A model generated the notes under the pieces. It made no database searches and had not been told where the DNA came from. It saw nothing but the letters and a program-made list of their open reading frames with translations. The position numbers were made by a program, and so were the translations under genes. Below are positions 26,385-36,114 of a DNA stretch of 64,000 nucleotides, piece after piece (positions within the stretch are counted from its first letter, which is position 1; each line of letters opens with the position of its first letter). The stretch comes from Autumnicola musiva (lineage in GTDB: Bacteria > Bacteroidota > Bacteroidia > Flavobacteriales > Flavobacteriaceae): positions 62,001-126,000 of the forward strand of contig NZ_JAVRHK010000011.1 of the NCBI RefSeq assembly GCF_031846585.1. The letters are read 5' to 3'.

Positions 26385-29372
26385 ATGTTGAGAAATATAT
26401 TTTTTCTTTTTATTCTTGTTTTTATTTTTCACTCTGAAGCTACAGCGCAGAAAAGAGAAAGATCCGGGCCAATATATGTTGATTCTGCCCGTGCAGTTCC
26501 CTCTTCACCCATTTCTAAGAGGAAACTGGTGCCACCATCTTCAGAATTTAAAATATATAATCCTCGTAACCGCGGAATCAATAAAGTGGTGCCGGGAAAG
26601 GGGCTTCCAAAAACTGAAGATCCGGCAGTTCAAAGCAAAAAAGGTAATATTCCTGCTAAAGCGCCTATTCTTTCTTATGAGGCGGTAAGTTCACGTTCCA
26701 CTCCAACAGATCCAACGGGAGTTGCAGGGCCCAATCATTATTTAAATGCATGGAATTCTGCTTTTTCAATTTGGGATAAACAGGGAAATCAATTAATGGA
26801 GCCGGCTTCCCTTGCCAGTATTGGCGGTGAATTTGCCAATGAAACCCTGGGAGATCCAATTGTAGTTTATGATGAATTCGCAGATCGTTATCTTATTAGT
26901 CAGTTTAGCGATACCCCGGAAAGTTTTTTAATTGCTGTATCCAGAGGCCCCGATCCTTTAAACGATGGCTGGTACACCTACAGGTTTACCACCAACGAAG
27001 TATTACCCGATTATCCAAAAATTTCAATCTGGGGAGACGGTTATTACATCACCACGAACAAAAACTCAAATACGGCAGATGAAAGTCAGGTGATTTATGT
27101 GGTGGAGCGGGATCAGATGTTACAAGGCGAAGTGGCCGGCATAGTTTCCTTTCCATTACCGGGAATTCAAACCAACGGCTTTTACAGTCCCGCCGGTTTA
27201 CATGCTATAGGAGACATTCCTCCTCCCCGTGGAAATTCACCAATTGTTTTCATGCAGGACGATGCCTGGGCCGGAGTGGCACAGGATCATTTAAAAATTT
27301 GGCTGGTGAATATTAATTGGGAAGACCCGGTAAGTTCTACTATTTCTGAATCTCAGGAGTTAGGGGCAGCACAGGGAGTTTCACCTTTTTCGGCTACTTT
27401 TGACGGTGGAGCTTTCAGCAATCTTTCACAACCTGGCGATGCACCCGAAATTGATGCACTACAGGCCACCATGATGTATATGACCCCCTACAGGAGGTTT
27501 AATGGATATAATTCAGTAGTGATGAACTTTGTGGTAGATATAGATTTTACTGCTGCAGAACATGCCGGAATACGCTGGTACGAACTCCGGCAGCAAGATG
27601 AGGGTGGGCCGTGGTCTGTTTACCAGGAAGGAACTTATGCTCCGGATAAGAGTGACAGGTTTAGCGGTAGTATAGGAATAGATGAAATGGGAAATATAGG
27701 TTTGGGTTTTACTATTCTTGATGACAGCCCGGAGAATCCTATATATCCATCCATACGTTACACTGGCAGATATGCCGGTGATGAATTAGGTATAATGACA
27801 CTCGAGGAACAAAGCATTGTGGAAGGTGAAGATCCAGACCCCAGCAGCAGGTATGGAGATTATGCCCATCTTACTGTAGATCCTGAAGATAATGTTACCT
27901 TTTGGCACAACGCCGAATATTTTGAGGGGATACAGCGTAAAAACCGGGTAGGGGTATTTAGAATTGCTCCCGAAGATGAAAATGATATAGGTGTAATTTC
28001 TTTGGTTACACCGCAGGATGCCAGCCTTGGAGATGCTGAAGAGATTTCTGTGAGGATTAGAAACTTCGGAGAAAATGCGCAATCCGGTTTTCCGGTGAGT
28101 TATACTATAGAAGGGGAAGAAACTGTGACTGAAACTTTCACACAAACTATTCCGGCTACTTCTTCCACAGAATTTACATTTACACAAACGGCCGATTTTT
28201 CTGAAGTGGGAGAAACCTATGAGGTTACTTTTGTCACAGGGCTGGTTAATGATGAGAACCCTGATAATGATACTTTAGTTAGCGAAATAAGAAACCTGCC
28301 GCCAAAAGATGTTGGGGTTACTTCTATAGATGTTCCGGTTACCGGCCAGGATTTAACAGACAGTGAAGAAGTGGTAATTACTATTGAAAATTTTGGAGGA
28401 GAACCACAATCTGATTTTCCGGTTTCTTATCAAATTGGTGATAATTTTAGTGTAACCGAAACTTTTACGGGAACTGTAGGAGTTGGTGAAAATGAGGTTT
28501 ATACTTTTAGCCAGCAAGCCAGTATTGAAGCTTCCGGCAGGTATAGGGTTGTGGCGAGCACCCATCTTCAGGACGATTTTAATCCCACGAATGATCCCGA
28601 GGTAAAGTCTATCGCTAATCTTAATTGTATTCCTGAAGGCTCAGATTGTTCTTTTGGCGACGGACTTTTTTATTTTGAACTTGCCAATGCTTTGAATGAA
28701 CGTATTCCTTGTGATGACGGCTATATTGATTTTATTAGCCTCACAGCAGATTTGGATCGTTCTGAGGATAATTTTACAGTAACGGTTAAATCCATTTTTA
28801 CACAAACCGGACAAAATGATGAAAAATTTTCAATGTGGATAGATTTTAATGATAATGCCGTTTTTGAAGATGATGAACGATTAATCACTTCAGTAGTTAT
28901 TCCTCAAGCCAATACTCCTGTTTCCGAAGATTTCTCCATACCTGGAAATGCGCCATTAGGACAGCATTTATTGCGTATAAGGGCAGGGGACACTTCTTAT
29001 GAGGGTGATCTTAATGCTCCATGTGATGTAATGGAATATGGAACCACCCACGATTATTCTGTTAATATTCGTGACAGCAGCCTGGATATTGATGATTTTA
29101 TCCTGGATGAGGCTGAATTAAAAGTAATAAGCATGATGCCCGGGGAAGAAGGCAGCAGGATATACCGTGCACGCCTTGAAGCCAATTTTGAAGCGCCCCT
29201 GCGCATTACTGTACATGATATGCTGGGCCAGAAATTAATTGAAAATAGTATGAACTTCAATGGAGAGGCATATACTTATACTTTTGATATGTCTTATGCG
29301 GCAAAAGGAGTTTATCTTCTTCGTGTGGGCACCCGGGAAGCGGGTAAAGTCAAACGATTTATAGTAAGATAA
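26385..29372 (+). CDS. Secreted GEVED-domain protein with T9SS C-terminal sorting domain
   Basis: A 995-residue exported protein. Signal peptide ends near SEATAQ. The first ~500 residues are a beta-rich domain with SILDDSPEN and GNPxVVYDEFADRYL motifs, resembling a propeller-like surface module. Two CARDB-like repeats follow (~545-640 and ~645-740, each with NDIGVISL/KDVGVTSI and NPDNDTLV/NPTNDPEV), then a GEVED domain (~755-900, FSMWIDFNDNAVFEDDERL). The end VHDMLGQKL...KGVYLLRVGT...VKRFIV is a type A T9SS sorting domain. The protein should be secreted across the outer membrane and anchored or released. Adhesion or binding of polymer is an inference. Confidence 0.9.
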   Translation: MLRNIFFLFILVFIFHSEATAQKRERSGPIYVDSARAVPSSPISKRKLVPPSSEFKIYNPRNRGINKVVPGKGLPKTEDPAVQSKKGNIPAKAPILSYEAVSSRSTPTDPTGVAGPNHYLNAWNSAFSIWDKQGNQLMEPASLASIGGEFANETLGDPIVVYDEFADRYLISQFSDTPESFLIAVSRGPDPLNDGWYTYRFTTNEVLPDYPKISIWGDGYYITTNKNSNTADESQVIYVVERDQMLQGEVAGIVSFPLPGIQTNGFYSPAGLHAIGDIPPPRGNSPIVFMQDDAWAGVAQDHLKIWLVNINWEDPVSSTISESQELGAAQGVSPFSATFDGGAFSNLSQPGDAPEIDALQATMMYMTPYRRFNGYNSVVMNFVVDIDFTAAEHAGIRWYELRQQDEGGPWSVYQEGTYAPDKSDRFSGSIGIDEMGNIGLGFTILDDSPENPIYPSIRYTGRYAGDELGIMTLEEQSIVEGEDPDPSSRYGDYAHLTVDPEDNVTFWHNAEYFEGIQRKNRVGVFRIAPEDENDIGVISLVTPQDASLGDAEEISVRIRNFGENAQSGFPVSYTIEGEETVTETFTQTIPATSSTEFTFTQTADFSEVGETYEVTFVTGLVNDENPDNDTLVSEIRNLPPKDVGVTSIDVPVTGQDLTDSEEVVITIENFGGEPQSDFPVSYQIGDNFSVTETFTGTVGVGENEVYTFSQQASIEASGRYRVVASTHLQDDFNPTNDPEVKSIANLNCIPEGSDCSFGDGLFYFELANALNERIPCDDGYIDFISLTADLDRSEDNFTVTVKSIFTQTGQNDEKFSMWIDFNDNAVFEDDERLITSVVIPQANTPVSEDFSIPGNAPLGQHLLRIRAGDTSYEGDLNAPCDVMEYGTTHDYSVNIRDSSLDIDDFILDEAELKVISMMPGEEGSRIYRARLEANFEAPLRITVHDMLGQKLIENSMNFNGEAYTYTFDMSYAAKGVYLLRVGTREAGKVKRFIVR

Positions 29373-29422
29373 TCTTTTAAATCCTGATTTTTAAAAACCA
29401 TAATTAATGCTTTCCGGTTGAA

Positions 29423-29454
29423 ATTGGTATTTCTTCGGGATAGGCTTATTTTTG
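29423..29454 (+). promoter_or_regulatory. Putative xth promoter
   Basis: ATTG (29423-29426) and TATTTTTG (29447-29454) with a 20-base spacer. This box overlaps an upstream in-frame TTG at 29452, which argues that the true start is the ATG at 29470. Confidence 0.55.
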
Positions 29455-29469
29455 AGCAAAATCATTTTA

Positions 29470-30231
29470 ATGAGAATTATTTCCTATAACGTAAACGGTA
29501 TTCGTGCCGCGGTAAGAAAAGGTTTTTTAGACTGGCTGCAACAGGCAAAACCTGATATTGTATGCCTGCAGGAAATAAAAGCACAGCCTGAACAGCTTAA
29601 CCTGGAAGAATTTGAAGAAGCCGGCTATCCCAATCATTATTGGTATCCGGCAACTAAAAAAGGCTACAGCGGGGTTGCAATTTTAAGCAAAACCCAGCCA
29701 AAGAATGTTGCTTATGGAACCGGTATAGATTACATGGATCATGAAGGCAGGAACATTCGGGCCGATTTTGAGGATTTTTCAGTCATGAGCTTATATCTCC
29801 CTTCTGCCACTAATATCAAACGGCTTGAACACAAGCTGCAGTATATGGCAGATTTTCAGAAATACATAGATGAGCTAAAACTGGAAATTCCAAATCTTGT
29901 AATCTGCGGAGACTATAATATTTGCCATGAAGCTATAGATATTCACGATCCGGTGAGGTTAAAAAATGTTTCCGGATTTTTACCGGTAGAGCGGGAATGG
30001 ATAGGTAATTTTTTAGATAGTGGCTTCGTAGATTCCTTCCGGCACTTTAACGAAGAACCGCACCAGTATTCCTGGTGGAGTTACCGTGCAAATGCCCGTA
30101 ATAATAACAAAGGCTGGCGCATAGATTATAATTTAGTGGCCCGGCCTTTACAAGAAAAGATGAAACGTGCCGTTATATTACCGGAGGCATATCACAGTGA
30201 TCATTGCCCCATATTACTTGAACTCGAATAA
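29470..30231 (+). CDS. xth: Exodeoxyribonuclease III (AP endonuclease)
   Basis: Repairs apurinic sites by cutting 5' to them and trims 3' ends. Exonuclease-endonuclease-phosphatase fold: MRIISYNVNGIRAA, IVCLQEIKA, LVICGDYNICH and the C-terminal YHSDHCPI. Mg-binding Glu (QEIK) and Asp/Asn (GDYN), catalytic Asp-His (SDHCP) are present. Start chosen as ATG 29470 (253 residues): the frame is open to a TTG at 29452, but that lies within the promoter -7 box. It is 6 bases from the OmpA gene. Confidence 0.95.
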   Translation: MRIISYNVNGIRAAVRKGFLDWLQQAKPDIVCLQEIKAQPEQLNLEEFEEAGYPNHYWYPATKKGYSGVAILSKTQPKNVAYGTGIDYMDHEGRNIRADFEDFSVMSLYLPSATNIKRLEHKLQYMADFQKYIDELKLEIPNLVICGDYNICHEAIDIHDPVRLKNVSGFLPVEREWIGNFLDSGFVDSFRHFNEEPHQYSWWSYRANARNNNKGWRIDYNLVARPLQEKMKRAVILPEAYHSDHCPILLELE

Positions 30232-30237
30232 CAAAAT

Positions 30238-31191
30238 ATGATGAAAAAATCTTTTCTTTTACTAGTTACAATGTCTTTAATGCTCAGCTCCTGTGTATCT
30301 TCAAAGGTATATGACGAGCTGGAAAGAGAACATGCCGATCTTACCCGTGAAAACAGGGAGATGGCAGATGAAATAAGGGATTATGAGAAGATGCAGCAGG
30401 AGTATGAAAGCCTTCAGGAGGAACATGCAAATCTTACTGCTGAAAGGGACAATTTAAGTGAAGAGCTTTCTAGCCTTACTTCAAAATATGAGAAACTGAA
30501 AAATTCTTATGATGCCCTGGAGCAGAACAGTTCCGCAGCAATTGCTGAAAACTCCAGACAAAACCGGGAACTGCTTGCACAATTGGAGGAAAAAGAAAGC
30601 ACTTTGGCTGCCGAGCAGACACGTCTGGAAAAACTTCAGAAGGATTTGCAGGCACGCTCCCGGCGAATAGATGAGCTGGAAGGCCTTATAGCTGCAAAAG
30701 ATGCCAAAATGAATGCCCTTAAAAATGCCATTTCAAAAGCATTGACCAATTTTGAAGGAAAAGGATTAACTGTAGAGCAACGAAACGGAAAGGTTTATGT
30801 TTCTATGGAGAATAAATTGCTTTTTGATTCCGGAAGTTGGGCGGTAAATGCTGAAGGTAGAAAAGCTGTACAGCAACTTGGGCAGGTATTAGCACAAAAC
30901 CAGGATATTGCGGTGCTTATTGAAGGCCATACCGATAATGTGCCTTATGGTGGCAGCGGCCAGTTAAAAGATAACTGGGATTTATCCACCAAAAGGGCAA
31001 CGGCAATAGTTCAGATTTTAAAAGAAAATAACAATATTGATCCTCAAAACCTTACTGCTGCGGGAAGGGGAGAATACGCTCCTGTAGCCAGTAATGATAC
31101 TGCTGAGGGCAGGGCAAAAAATCGCAGGATAGAAGTAATTCTTACTCCCAAACTGGACGAGATTAATAAACTCCTGAATGAAGCAGAATAA
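30238..31191 (+). CDS. OmpA family peptidoglycan-binding lipoprotein
   Basis: A 317-residue outer membrane lipoprotein: lipobox LSSC after a signal helix, then a long coiled coil (~25-165, DELEREHADLTRENREMADE) and an OmpA_C domain (~190-310). The last contains VLIEGHTDNVPYGG, the peptidoglycan diaminopimelate-binding Asp-Arg pair as NDTAEGRAKNRRIEV. It tethers outer membrane to cell wall. The spacing of 6 bases after xth suggests cotranscription, although function is unrelated. Confidence 0.92.
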   Translation: MMKKSFLLLVTMSLMLSSCVSSKVYDELEREHADLTRENREMADEIRDYEKMQQEYESLQEEHANLTAERDNLSEELSSLTSKYEKLKNSYDALEQNSSAAIAENSRQNRELLAQLEEKESTLAAEQTRLEKLQKDLQARSRRIDELEGLIAAKDAKMNALKNAISKALTNFEGKGLTVEQRNGKVYVSMENKLLFDSGSWAVNAEGRKAVQQLGQVLAQNQDIAVLIEGHTDNVPYGGSGQLKDNWDLSTKRATAIVQILKENNNIDPQNLTAAGRGEYAPVASNDTAEGRAKNRRIEVILTPKLDEINKLLNEAE

Positions 31192-31214
31192 TAGAGGATT
31201 TAGGAAACTTCTTC

Positions 31215-31237
31215 TGCAGGGTTTTTAAAACCCTGCA
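31215..31237. repeat. Perfect 11-bp inverted repeat, family B-like copy 2
   Basis: TGCAGGGTTTT (31215-31225), T, AAAACCCTGCA (31227-31237). The GGGTTTTTAAAACCC core matches the AGGTTTTTAAAACCT core of family B. It lies between the OmpA and aldo/keto reductase genes; no T-tract follows, so it is a weak terminator at best. Confidence 0.6.
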
Positions 31238-31331
31238 AGTGTGAATACGTGCTTAGGCTAAAGAAAAATTGTAGAGAGTCCGGGGAATTAATGATATAAG
31301 AACCCAATAGGTCTTTCAGAAAAACGAAAAA

Positions 31332-32366
31332 ATGAAATACACAAAATTACCCAATACCAATATAGAAGTTAGTAAAATATGCCTTGGTACAATGACATGG
31401 GGCCAGCAAAATACCGAGGCTGAAGGGCATGAGCAAATAAATTATGCCCTGGAGCAGGGGGTGAATTTTTTGGATGCAGCAGAAATGTATCCTGTACCCG
31501 CAAAAGCTGAAACACAGGGAAGAACCGAGGAAATAATTGGCAAATGGCTGAAGAAAACAGGAAAAAGGGAAGACATTGTGCTGACTTCCAAAATTGCGGG
31601 TCCCGGAGATATGGTTTCCCATATTAGGAAGGATCTTGGATTTCATAAAGCGGCTGTTCAGGAAGCCGTGGATAATAGTCTAAAGCGACTGCAAACAGAT
31701 TACCTGGACCTTTATCAGTTACACTGGCCGGAACGGCAAACCAATTTTTTTGGAAAAAGAGGTTATACCTATGAGCAGGAGGAATGGAAAGATAATTTTA
31801 AAGAAGTCCTGGAAAATCTGGATGCAATGGTGAAGGCTGGCAAAATACGCCATATTGGCCTGTCTAATGAAACAGCCTACGGTTTGATGCGTTTTCTTGA
31901 AGAAAGCAAAAAGAACGATCTTTCAAAAGTTATAACGGTTCAAAACCCTTATAATTTGTTGAACCGTAAAGATGAAATAGGCCTCACAGAAGTTTGTCAC
32001 CGGGAAAATGTTGGTTTGTTGCCATATTCCCCGCTTGGAATGGGCACCTTAACCGGTAAGCATCTTAACGGGATTAAAGAAAACACCCGTCTGGCTCTGT
32101 TTCCGCAGTATAAAAGATATTCCGGAGACCAGGCTGTGGCGGCTACCAAAGCATATAAGGAAATTGCAGTTAAATATGATTTAAGCCTTACTCACCTTGC
32201 TCTGGCTTTTGTTAATCAGCAGCCTTTTGTGACGAGTAATATTATTGGAGCAACAAATATTAAACAGCTTTCTGAAAATATTGAAAGTATAGATGTGGTT
32301 CTTTCCGAAGAAATTCTGGAGGAAATAAATGAAGTACATGAAGCTATTCCTAATCCGGCTCCATAA
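31332..32366 (+). CDS. Aldo/keto reductase (Tas-like)
   Basis: A 344-residue NADPH-dependent (beta/alpha)8-barrel oxidoreductase. The catalytic tetrad is visible: Asp and Tyr in FLDAAEMYP, Lys in VLTSKIAG, His in YQLHWPE. The AAEMYPVPAKAETQGRTEE segment after Tyr matches the Tas (YajO) family. Substrate unknown. No promoter motif was recognised upstream; the gene converges to within two bases of the M23 gene. Confidence 0.9.
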   Translation: MKYTKLPNTNIEVSKICLGTMTWGQQNTEAEGHEQINYALEQGVNFLDAAEMYPVPAKAETQGRTEEIIGKWLKKTGKREDIVLTSKIAGPGDMVSHIRKDLGFHKAAVQEAVDNSLKRLQTDYLDLYQLHWPERQTNFFGKRGYTYEQEEWKDNFKEVLENLDAMVKAGKIRHIGLSNETAYGLMRFLEESKKNDLSKVITVQNPYNLLNRKDEIGLTEVCHRENVGLLPYSPLGMGTLTGKHLNGIKENTRLALFPQYKRYSGDQAVAATKAYKEIAVKYDLSLTHLALAFVNQQPFVTSNIIGATNIKQLSENIESIDVVLSEEILEEINEVHEAIPNPAP

Positions 32367-32368
32367 TA

Positions 32369-33505
32369 TTATATGGGAGTTACCAGGCTCTGATGGATAA
32401 AAGAGGCTTTTTTCTGCGGAGTCCTTACGTGATACCAGTCATTTGATTTTCCTAAAATATTTAAGGTGTCACTGGCTTTAGAGGAACCAATAATCCTTGA
32501 ATTGGATGTGGTGGGTTTATTCCGCAAGTTAGCCCTTACGGCCGTGGTTAGAATTTTATGCGGAATAGCTGAGGTTAATTCCTCTTCACTTTCAATATTC
32601 TTTGGCTGAAAAACATACTTCAGCGGATTGATAGCACCTTCAAAGTTTCTGTAAATTCCAAAATGAAGATGTGGTGGAGTGGTTCTGGCGTTGCCGGTGT
32701 TACCTACAAACCCTAAAGTGTCGCCGGCTTTTACGCTACCGGGAAGGGGATTTATACTGTCCAGGTGAGCGTAATAAAGGGATTGACCGCGACGGCTGTC
32801 TCTAAGCCACACCTGTTTCCCGCCAAGGCCTTTTTCACCGGTATAGGTTATTCTTCCGGAAGTAGCTGCGAGTACAGGGGTACCGCGATTGGCGAAAATG
32901 TCTATTCCTTCATGGTTACGTGCGCCGCCATCGCGTTGATCTCCCCAAAAACTTTGTATGGATTCATTACGTCCCGAAGCTACAGGAAAGGTATATACCG
33001 GAGCTTTGGTCATTTTCAGTAAAAATGCAGAATGTGCTTCTATTGCCGGTTGAAGCACCACTTTATATTTCCCTTCAGATTCTGCTTCAAAATTGAAAGT
33101 TTTCTCTCCAAAAGACGCACTTTCCACTTTTTTGTACCTGTTAATGCTGTCGCCGGTTTCCCGGTACATATCTATAAAAACAAGTTCTTTAAGCGAATCG
33201 GTTTTTATTTTAAGCTTAAAAAGCTCACCGGGGGCAAGGTCTACTTCGTAAGAATAAACAGGAAAAGTGCGGGGGAGAAAAAGGCCTTTTTCCTGATAAG
33301 GTACTTCTACCTGCACACTATCCTGTAACGCCAGCTCTACCTGATTTTCCCAAAGCCGGAAAAGACTATCTGAGACATTAAAATCTCTTTTGTATATAAC
33401 TTTGGCAGATGGATTTGTAATATAATCTGAAGCTTTATTTAACTGGGAGCAACTTATAGTTACCAGCAGTGCCACCAAAATACTCAAAACCTTCAAATAC
33501 TGCAT
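32369..33505 (-). CDS. M23-family peptidoglycan endopeptidase lipoprotein with SH3 domain
   Basis: A 378-residue lipoprotein (lipobox TISC, Cys19) that cuts peptide crosslinks in the cell wall. The LytM/M23 domain spans ~190-300 with zinc ligands His198 and Asp202 (NHEGID) and HLH at 279-281, SLYYAHLDS holding the fourth His. A C-terminal SH3-like domain (~320-378, AVRANLRNKPTTSNSRII) binds wall. It is the last gene of the panC run. Envelope-located, likely active because all ligands are kept. Confidence 0.9.
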   Translation of the reverse strand: MQYLKVLSILVALLVTISCSQLNKASDYITNPSAKVIYKRDFNVSDSLFRLWENQVELALQDSVQVEVPYQEKGLFLPRTFPVYSYEVDLAPGELFKLKIKTDSLKELVFIDMYRETGDSINRYKKVESASFGEKTFNFEAESEGKYKVVLQPAIEAHSAFLLKMTKAPVYTFPVASGRNESIQSFWGDQRDGGARNHEGIDIFANRGTPVLAATSGRITYTGEKGLGGKQVWLRDSRRGQSLYYAHLDSINPLPGSVKAGDTLGFVGNTGNARTTPPHLHFGIYRNFEGAINPLKYVFQPKNIESEEELTSAIPHKILTTAVRANLRNKPTTSNSRIIGSSKASDTLNILGKSNDWYHVRTPQKKASFIHQSLVTPI

Positions 33506-33549
33506 ATGTTTTTCTTTTTCAGCACATTATTAGCACGAATTGTGCCAGA

Positions 33550-34914
33550 TTATCCAAAAAGATGACTCACTACATCTTCCATTTTAGCTAATTTAATAAT
33601 CCTTATTTGATAATTTTTAGCCGGCACTTTACTTTGTTTGGAAATTAATATGATGGCAAAGCCGAGTTTTTCAGCTTCAATAATACGCTGTTCTACACGG
33701 GTTACAGGACGAATTTCCCCGGCTAAGCCTACTTCGGCAGCAAAGCATACATCTTTTGGTACCGGAATATCTTCATTTGAACTTAAAATTGCAGCCACAA
33801 CAGCAAGGTCTATAGCCGGATCGTCTACAGAAATTCCGCCGGTAATATTCAGGAAAACATCTTTTGCTCCCAGTTTGAATCCGGCCCTTTTTTCCAAAAC
33901 TGCCAGGATCATATTCAGCCTTTTAGCATTATAACCGGTGGTAGAGCGTTGCGGGGTGCCATAGACGGCCGTACTTACCAAAGCCTGGATTTCTATCATA
34001 AGCGGGCGCATACCCTCAAGGGTGGCGGCAATGGCGGTGCCGCTTAAATCTTCATCGTTTTTGGAGATAAGAATTTCAGAAGGATTGGTGACTTCCCTTA
34101 AGCCACTGCCCTGCATCTCATAAATCCCGAGTTCATGCGTAGAACCAAAACGGTTTTTATGGGCACGCAAAATTCTGTAAACATGGTTGCGGTCGCCTTC
34201 AAACTGAAGAACAGTATCTACCATATGTTCCAGTACCTTTGGTCCGGCTATACTTCCTTCCTTGGTAATATGGCCAATTAGAATCACCGGGACCGAACTC
34301 TCCTTGGCAAATTTTATAAGTTCGGCTGTACATTCCCTGATTTGTGAAATACTTCCCGGGGAACTCTCAATATAATCGCTGTGTAGGGTTTGTATGGAGT
34401 CTATAATAACCACTTCAGGAGATATTGCTTCTATTTGCCTGAAGATATTCTGAGTTTTGGTCTCGGTGAGGATATAGCAGTTGGCGGGATTTGGATCTAT
34501 ACGCTCCGCACGCATTTTTATTTGCTGCTGGCTTTCTTCTCCTGAAACGTAAAGCACTTTATATTTAAACTGAAGGGAGATTTGGAGCATCAATGTACTT
34601 TTTCCAATTCCCGGCTCACCCCCAAGCAAGGTTAATGAGCCTGGCACGAGTCCGCCACCCAAAACCCTGTCTAATTCATTGTTTCCCGTTTTCCATCGGT
34701 ATTGCGGGGCATTCTCAATTTCAGCAATTTTTAAGGGTTTTGAAATTCTCTTTGCTTCTTTTGCGGCGGGAGATTTCCAGTCCTTGGCGTCAGGCTTTTG
34801 AACAACTTCTTCTACAATGGTATTCCACTCTCCGCAGGATGTGCACCTGCCCTGCCACTTTGAATATTGGGCGCCACAATTCTGGCAATAAAAAGAGGTT
34901 TTGACTTTAGCCAT
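33550..34914 (-). CDS. radA: DNA repair protein RadA
   Basis: A 454-residue RecA-like branch-migration ATPase. Zinc finger cysteines at 10, 13, 24 and 27 (CQNCGAQYSK, CTSCGEW), Walker A in GGEPGIGKSTL, the RadA-specific KNRFG motif, and a C-terminal Lon-type domain (TGGISVDDPAIDLAVVAAIL) that lacks the Ser-Lys dyad for proteolysis. It promotes recombination intermediates in repair and transformation. It starts 15 bases after the esterase gene. Confidence 0.96.
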   Translation of the reverse strand: MAKVKTSFYCQNCGAQYSKWQGRCTSCGEWNTIVEEVVQKPDAKDWKSPAAKEAKRISKPLKIAEIENAPQYRWKTGNNELDRVLGGGLVPGSLTLLGGEPGIGKSTLMLQISLQFKYKVLYVSGEESQQQIKMRAERIDPNPANCYILTETKTQNIFRQIEAISPEVVIIDSIQTLHSDYIESSPGSISQIRECTAELIKFAKESSVPVILIGHITKEGSIAGPKVLEHMVDTVLQFEGDRNHVYRILRAHKNRFGSTHELGIYEMQGSGLREVTNPSEILISKNDEDLSGTAIAATLEGMRPLMIEIQALVSTAVYGTPQRSTTGYNAKRLNMILAVLEKRAGFKLGAKDVFLNITGGISVDDPAIDLAVVAAILSSNEDIPVPKDVCFAAEVGLAGEIRPVTRVEQRIIEAEKLGFAIILISKQSKVPAKNYQIRIIKLAKMEDVVSHLFG

Positions 34915-34929
34915 TTTTCTATTTTCATG

Positions 34930-36081
34930 CTAATAACCGAAATCTCTTTTAATTGCATTGGCTTTTTCCATCATAAAATCAACGGTTAAAAAAGCAATTT
35001 TTTGTTGTCCATATGCATTTTGATAGGTGCGCATGGCTTTTTTTGGGTTTCCGGTTTCTTCTTCATAACGGGCCTCAAAGTAGGTGGCCAGCATGGTACG
35101 CGGGAAGTTATCGGCGGCCAGCTTACTAAGTTCTTTATATTCGTCCCAGCGCCGGGTTTTTTCTATTGCCTGGTGAATGGCCATAAAGTCATTTATTCTT
35201 ATTTGCTTTTCTATTCCGAAGAGATTATTTATGCTTTCATATCTGTCCTTAAGATAGGCAGTGGGGGAGACAGAAGTTTGCAGCAGAACTTCATTAAATT
35301 CTTTTTGAGAAATGGGCCTGTATGCCTCAAAAATACTTTCCATAGCTGAAGGAATAGCTTTCCCCACCAGGGAATAATGAGTGGCGTGTTCAAAATTTTC
35401 AAATTTGAAAGAAACGAGCTCATTATTTATCCCTTTTAGCTGATTGCTGAATGAAAATATACTCTCTTGTAACTGTGGAATGTCCTCACTGCCGGTGGCC
35501 AGGTAATACCATTTTTTAGACTGGGCCGTAGCAAGGGCACTGGTGACCCTGTTTGCCATTTCGGGAGCAAGGTCCGGGCTTAAATTTATATATCCCTGGA
35601 AAACAGGGTTTGGCTTTAGCAGGTAATAATTGATAAAATTTGAAGTAAAATCATGGCCAACTATAATCCTGAAAGTAGAGGTTCTGTATTTTTCATCAAT
35701 TTTATTCAAAAGCTCCATTCCCAGGAATTCGAAAAAAGCAGCACCTTGTTTAGCAGGTAAAAATTGCCTTTCATCGTAAGAAGCATCCTGCCGGCGTGTA
35801 CCATCCTGGTTAACTCCTATAACTATCATTTCCGGGATTTCCTCCCAATATGAGTAATAATCGGCTATTCCTGCAACGGGTTCAAATAAATAATCCCCGT
35901 CCAGTACAATTGCAACAGGATAACGCTTTTCTTTGTTTTCCTCGTAATTTCGGGGGAGTTGTATTTTAATTTCCCTGTCTTCCTGGAGTTTCAAGGAAGA
36001 AATTGTTTCATAAATAACCTGAGCAGAGCTTAATACGGGGCATAGTACAGCTACTGTAAATAGTAGTAATTTTTTTATCAT
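34930..36081 (-). CDS. Exported alpha/beta-hydrolase (esterase D-like) with Asp at nucleophile position
   Basis: A 383-residue protein: signal peptide (to SSAQ), then an esterase D/Fes-like domain (~25-265) with YPVAIVLDGDYLFEP, EMIVIGVNQD (oxyanion region), and a nucleophile elbow GHDFTSN at 142-148. The usual GHSxGG serine is Asp144 (codon at 35650-35652). A helical TPR-like tail follows (~300-383, MRTYQNAYGQQK). Family enzymes hydrolyse iron-siderophore or carbohydrate esters; with Asp it may be inactive, a binding protein or use Asp as epoxide/haloalkane hydrolases do. Part of the minus run from panC to M23. Confidence 0.8.
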   Translation of the reverse strand: MIKKLLLFTVAVLCPVLSSAQVIYETISSLKLQEDREIKIQLPRNYEENKEKRYPVAIVLDGDYLFEPVAGIADYYSYWEEIPEMIVIGVNQDGTRRQDASYDERQFLPAKQGAAFFEFLGMELLNKIDEKYRTSTFRIIVGHDFTSNFINYYLLKPNPVFQGYINLSPDLAPEMANRVTSALATAQSKKWYYLATGSEDIPQLQESIFSFSNQLKGINNELVSFKFENFEHATHYSLVGKAIPSAMESIFEAYRPISQKEFNEVLLQTSVSPTAYLKDRYESINNLFGIEKQIRINDFMAIHQAIEKTRRWDEYKELSKLAADNFPRTMLATYFEARYEEETGNPKKAMRTYQNAYGQQKIAFLTVDFMMEKANAIKRDFGY

Positions 36082-36114
36082 AGGTGTAGGTGTTTACCGA
36101 CACAAGATAGGTAT

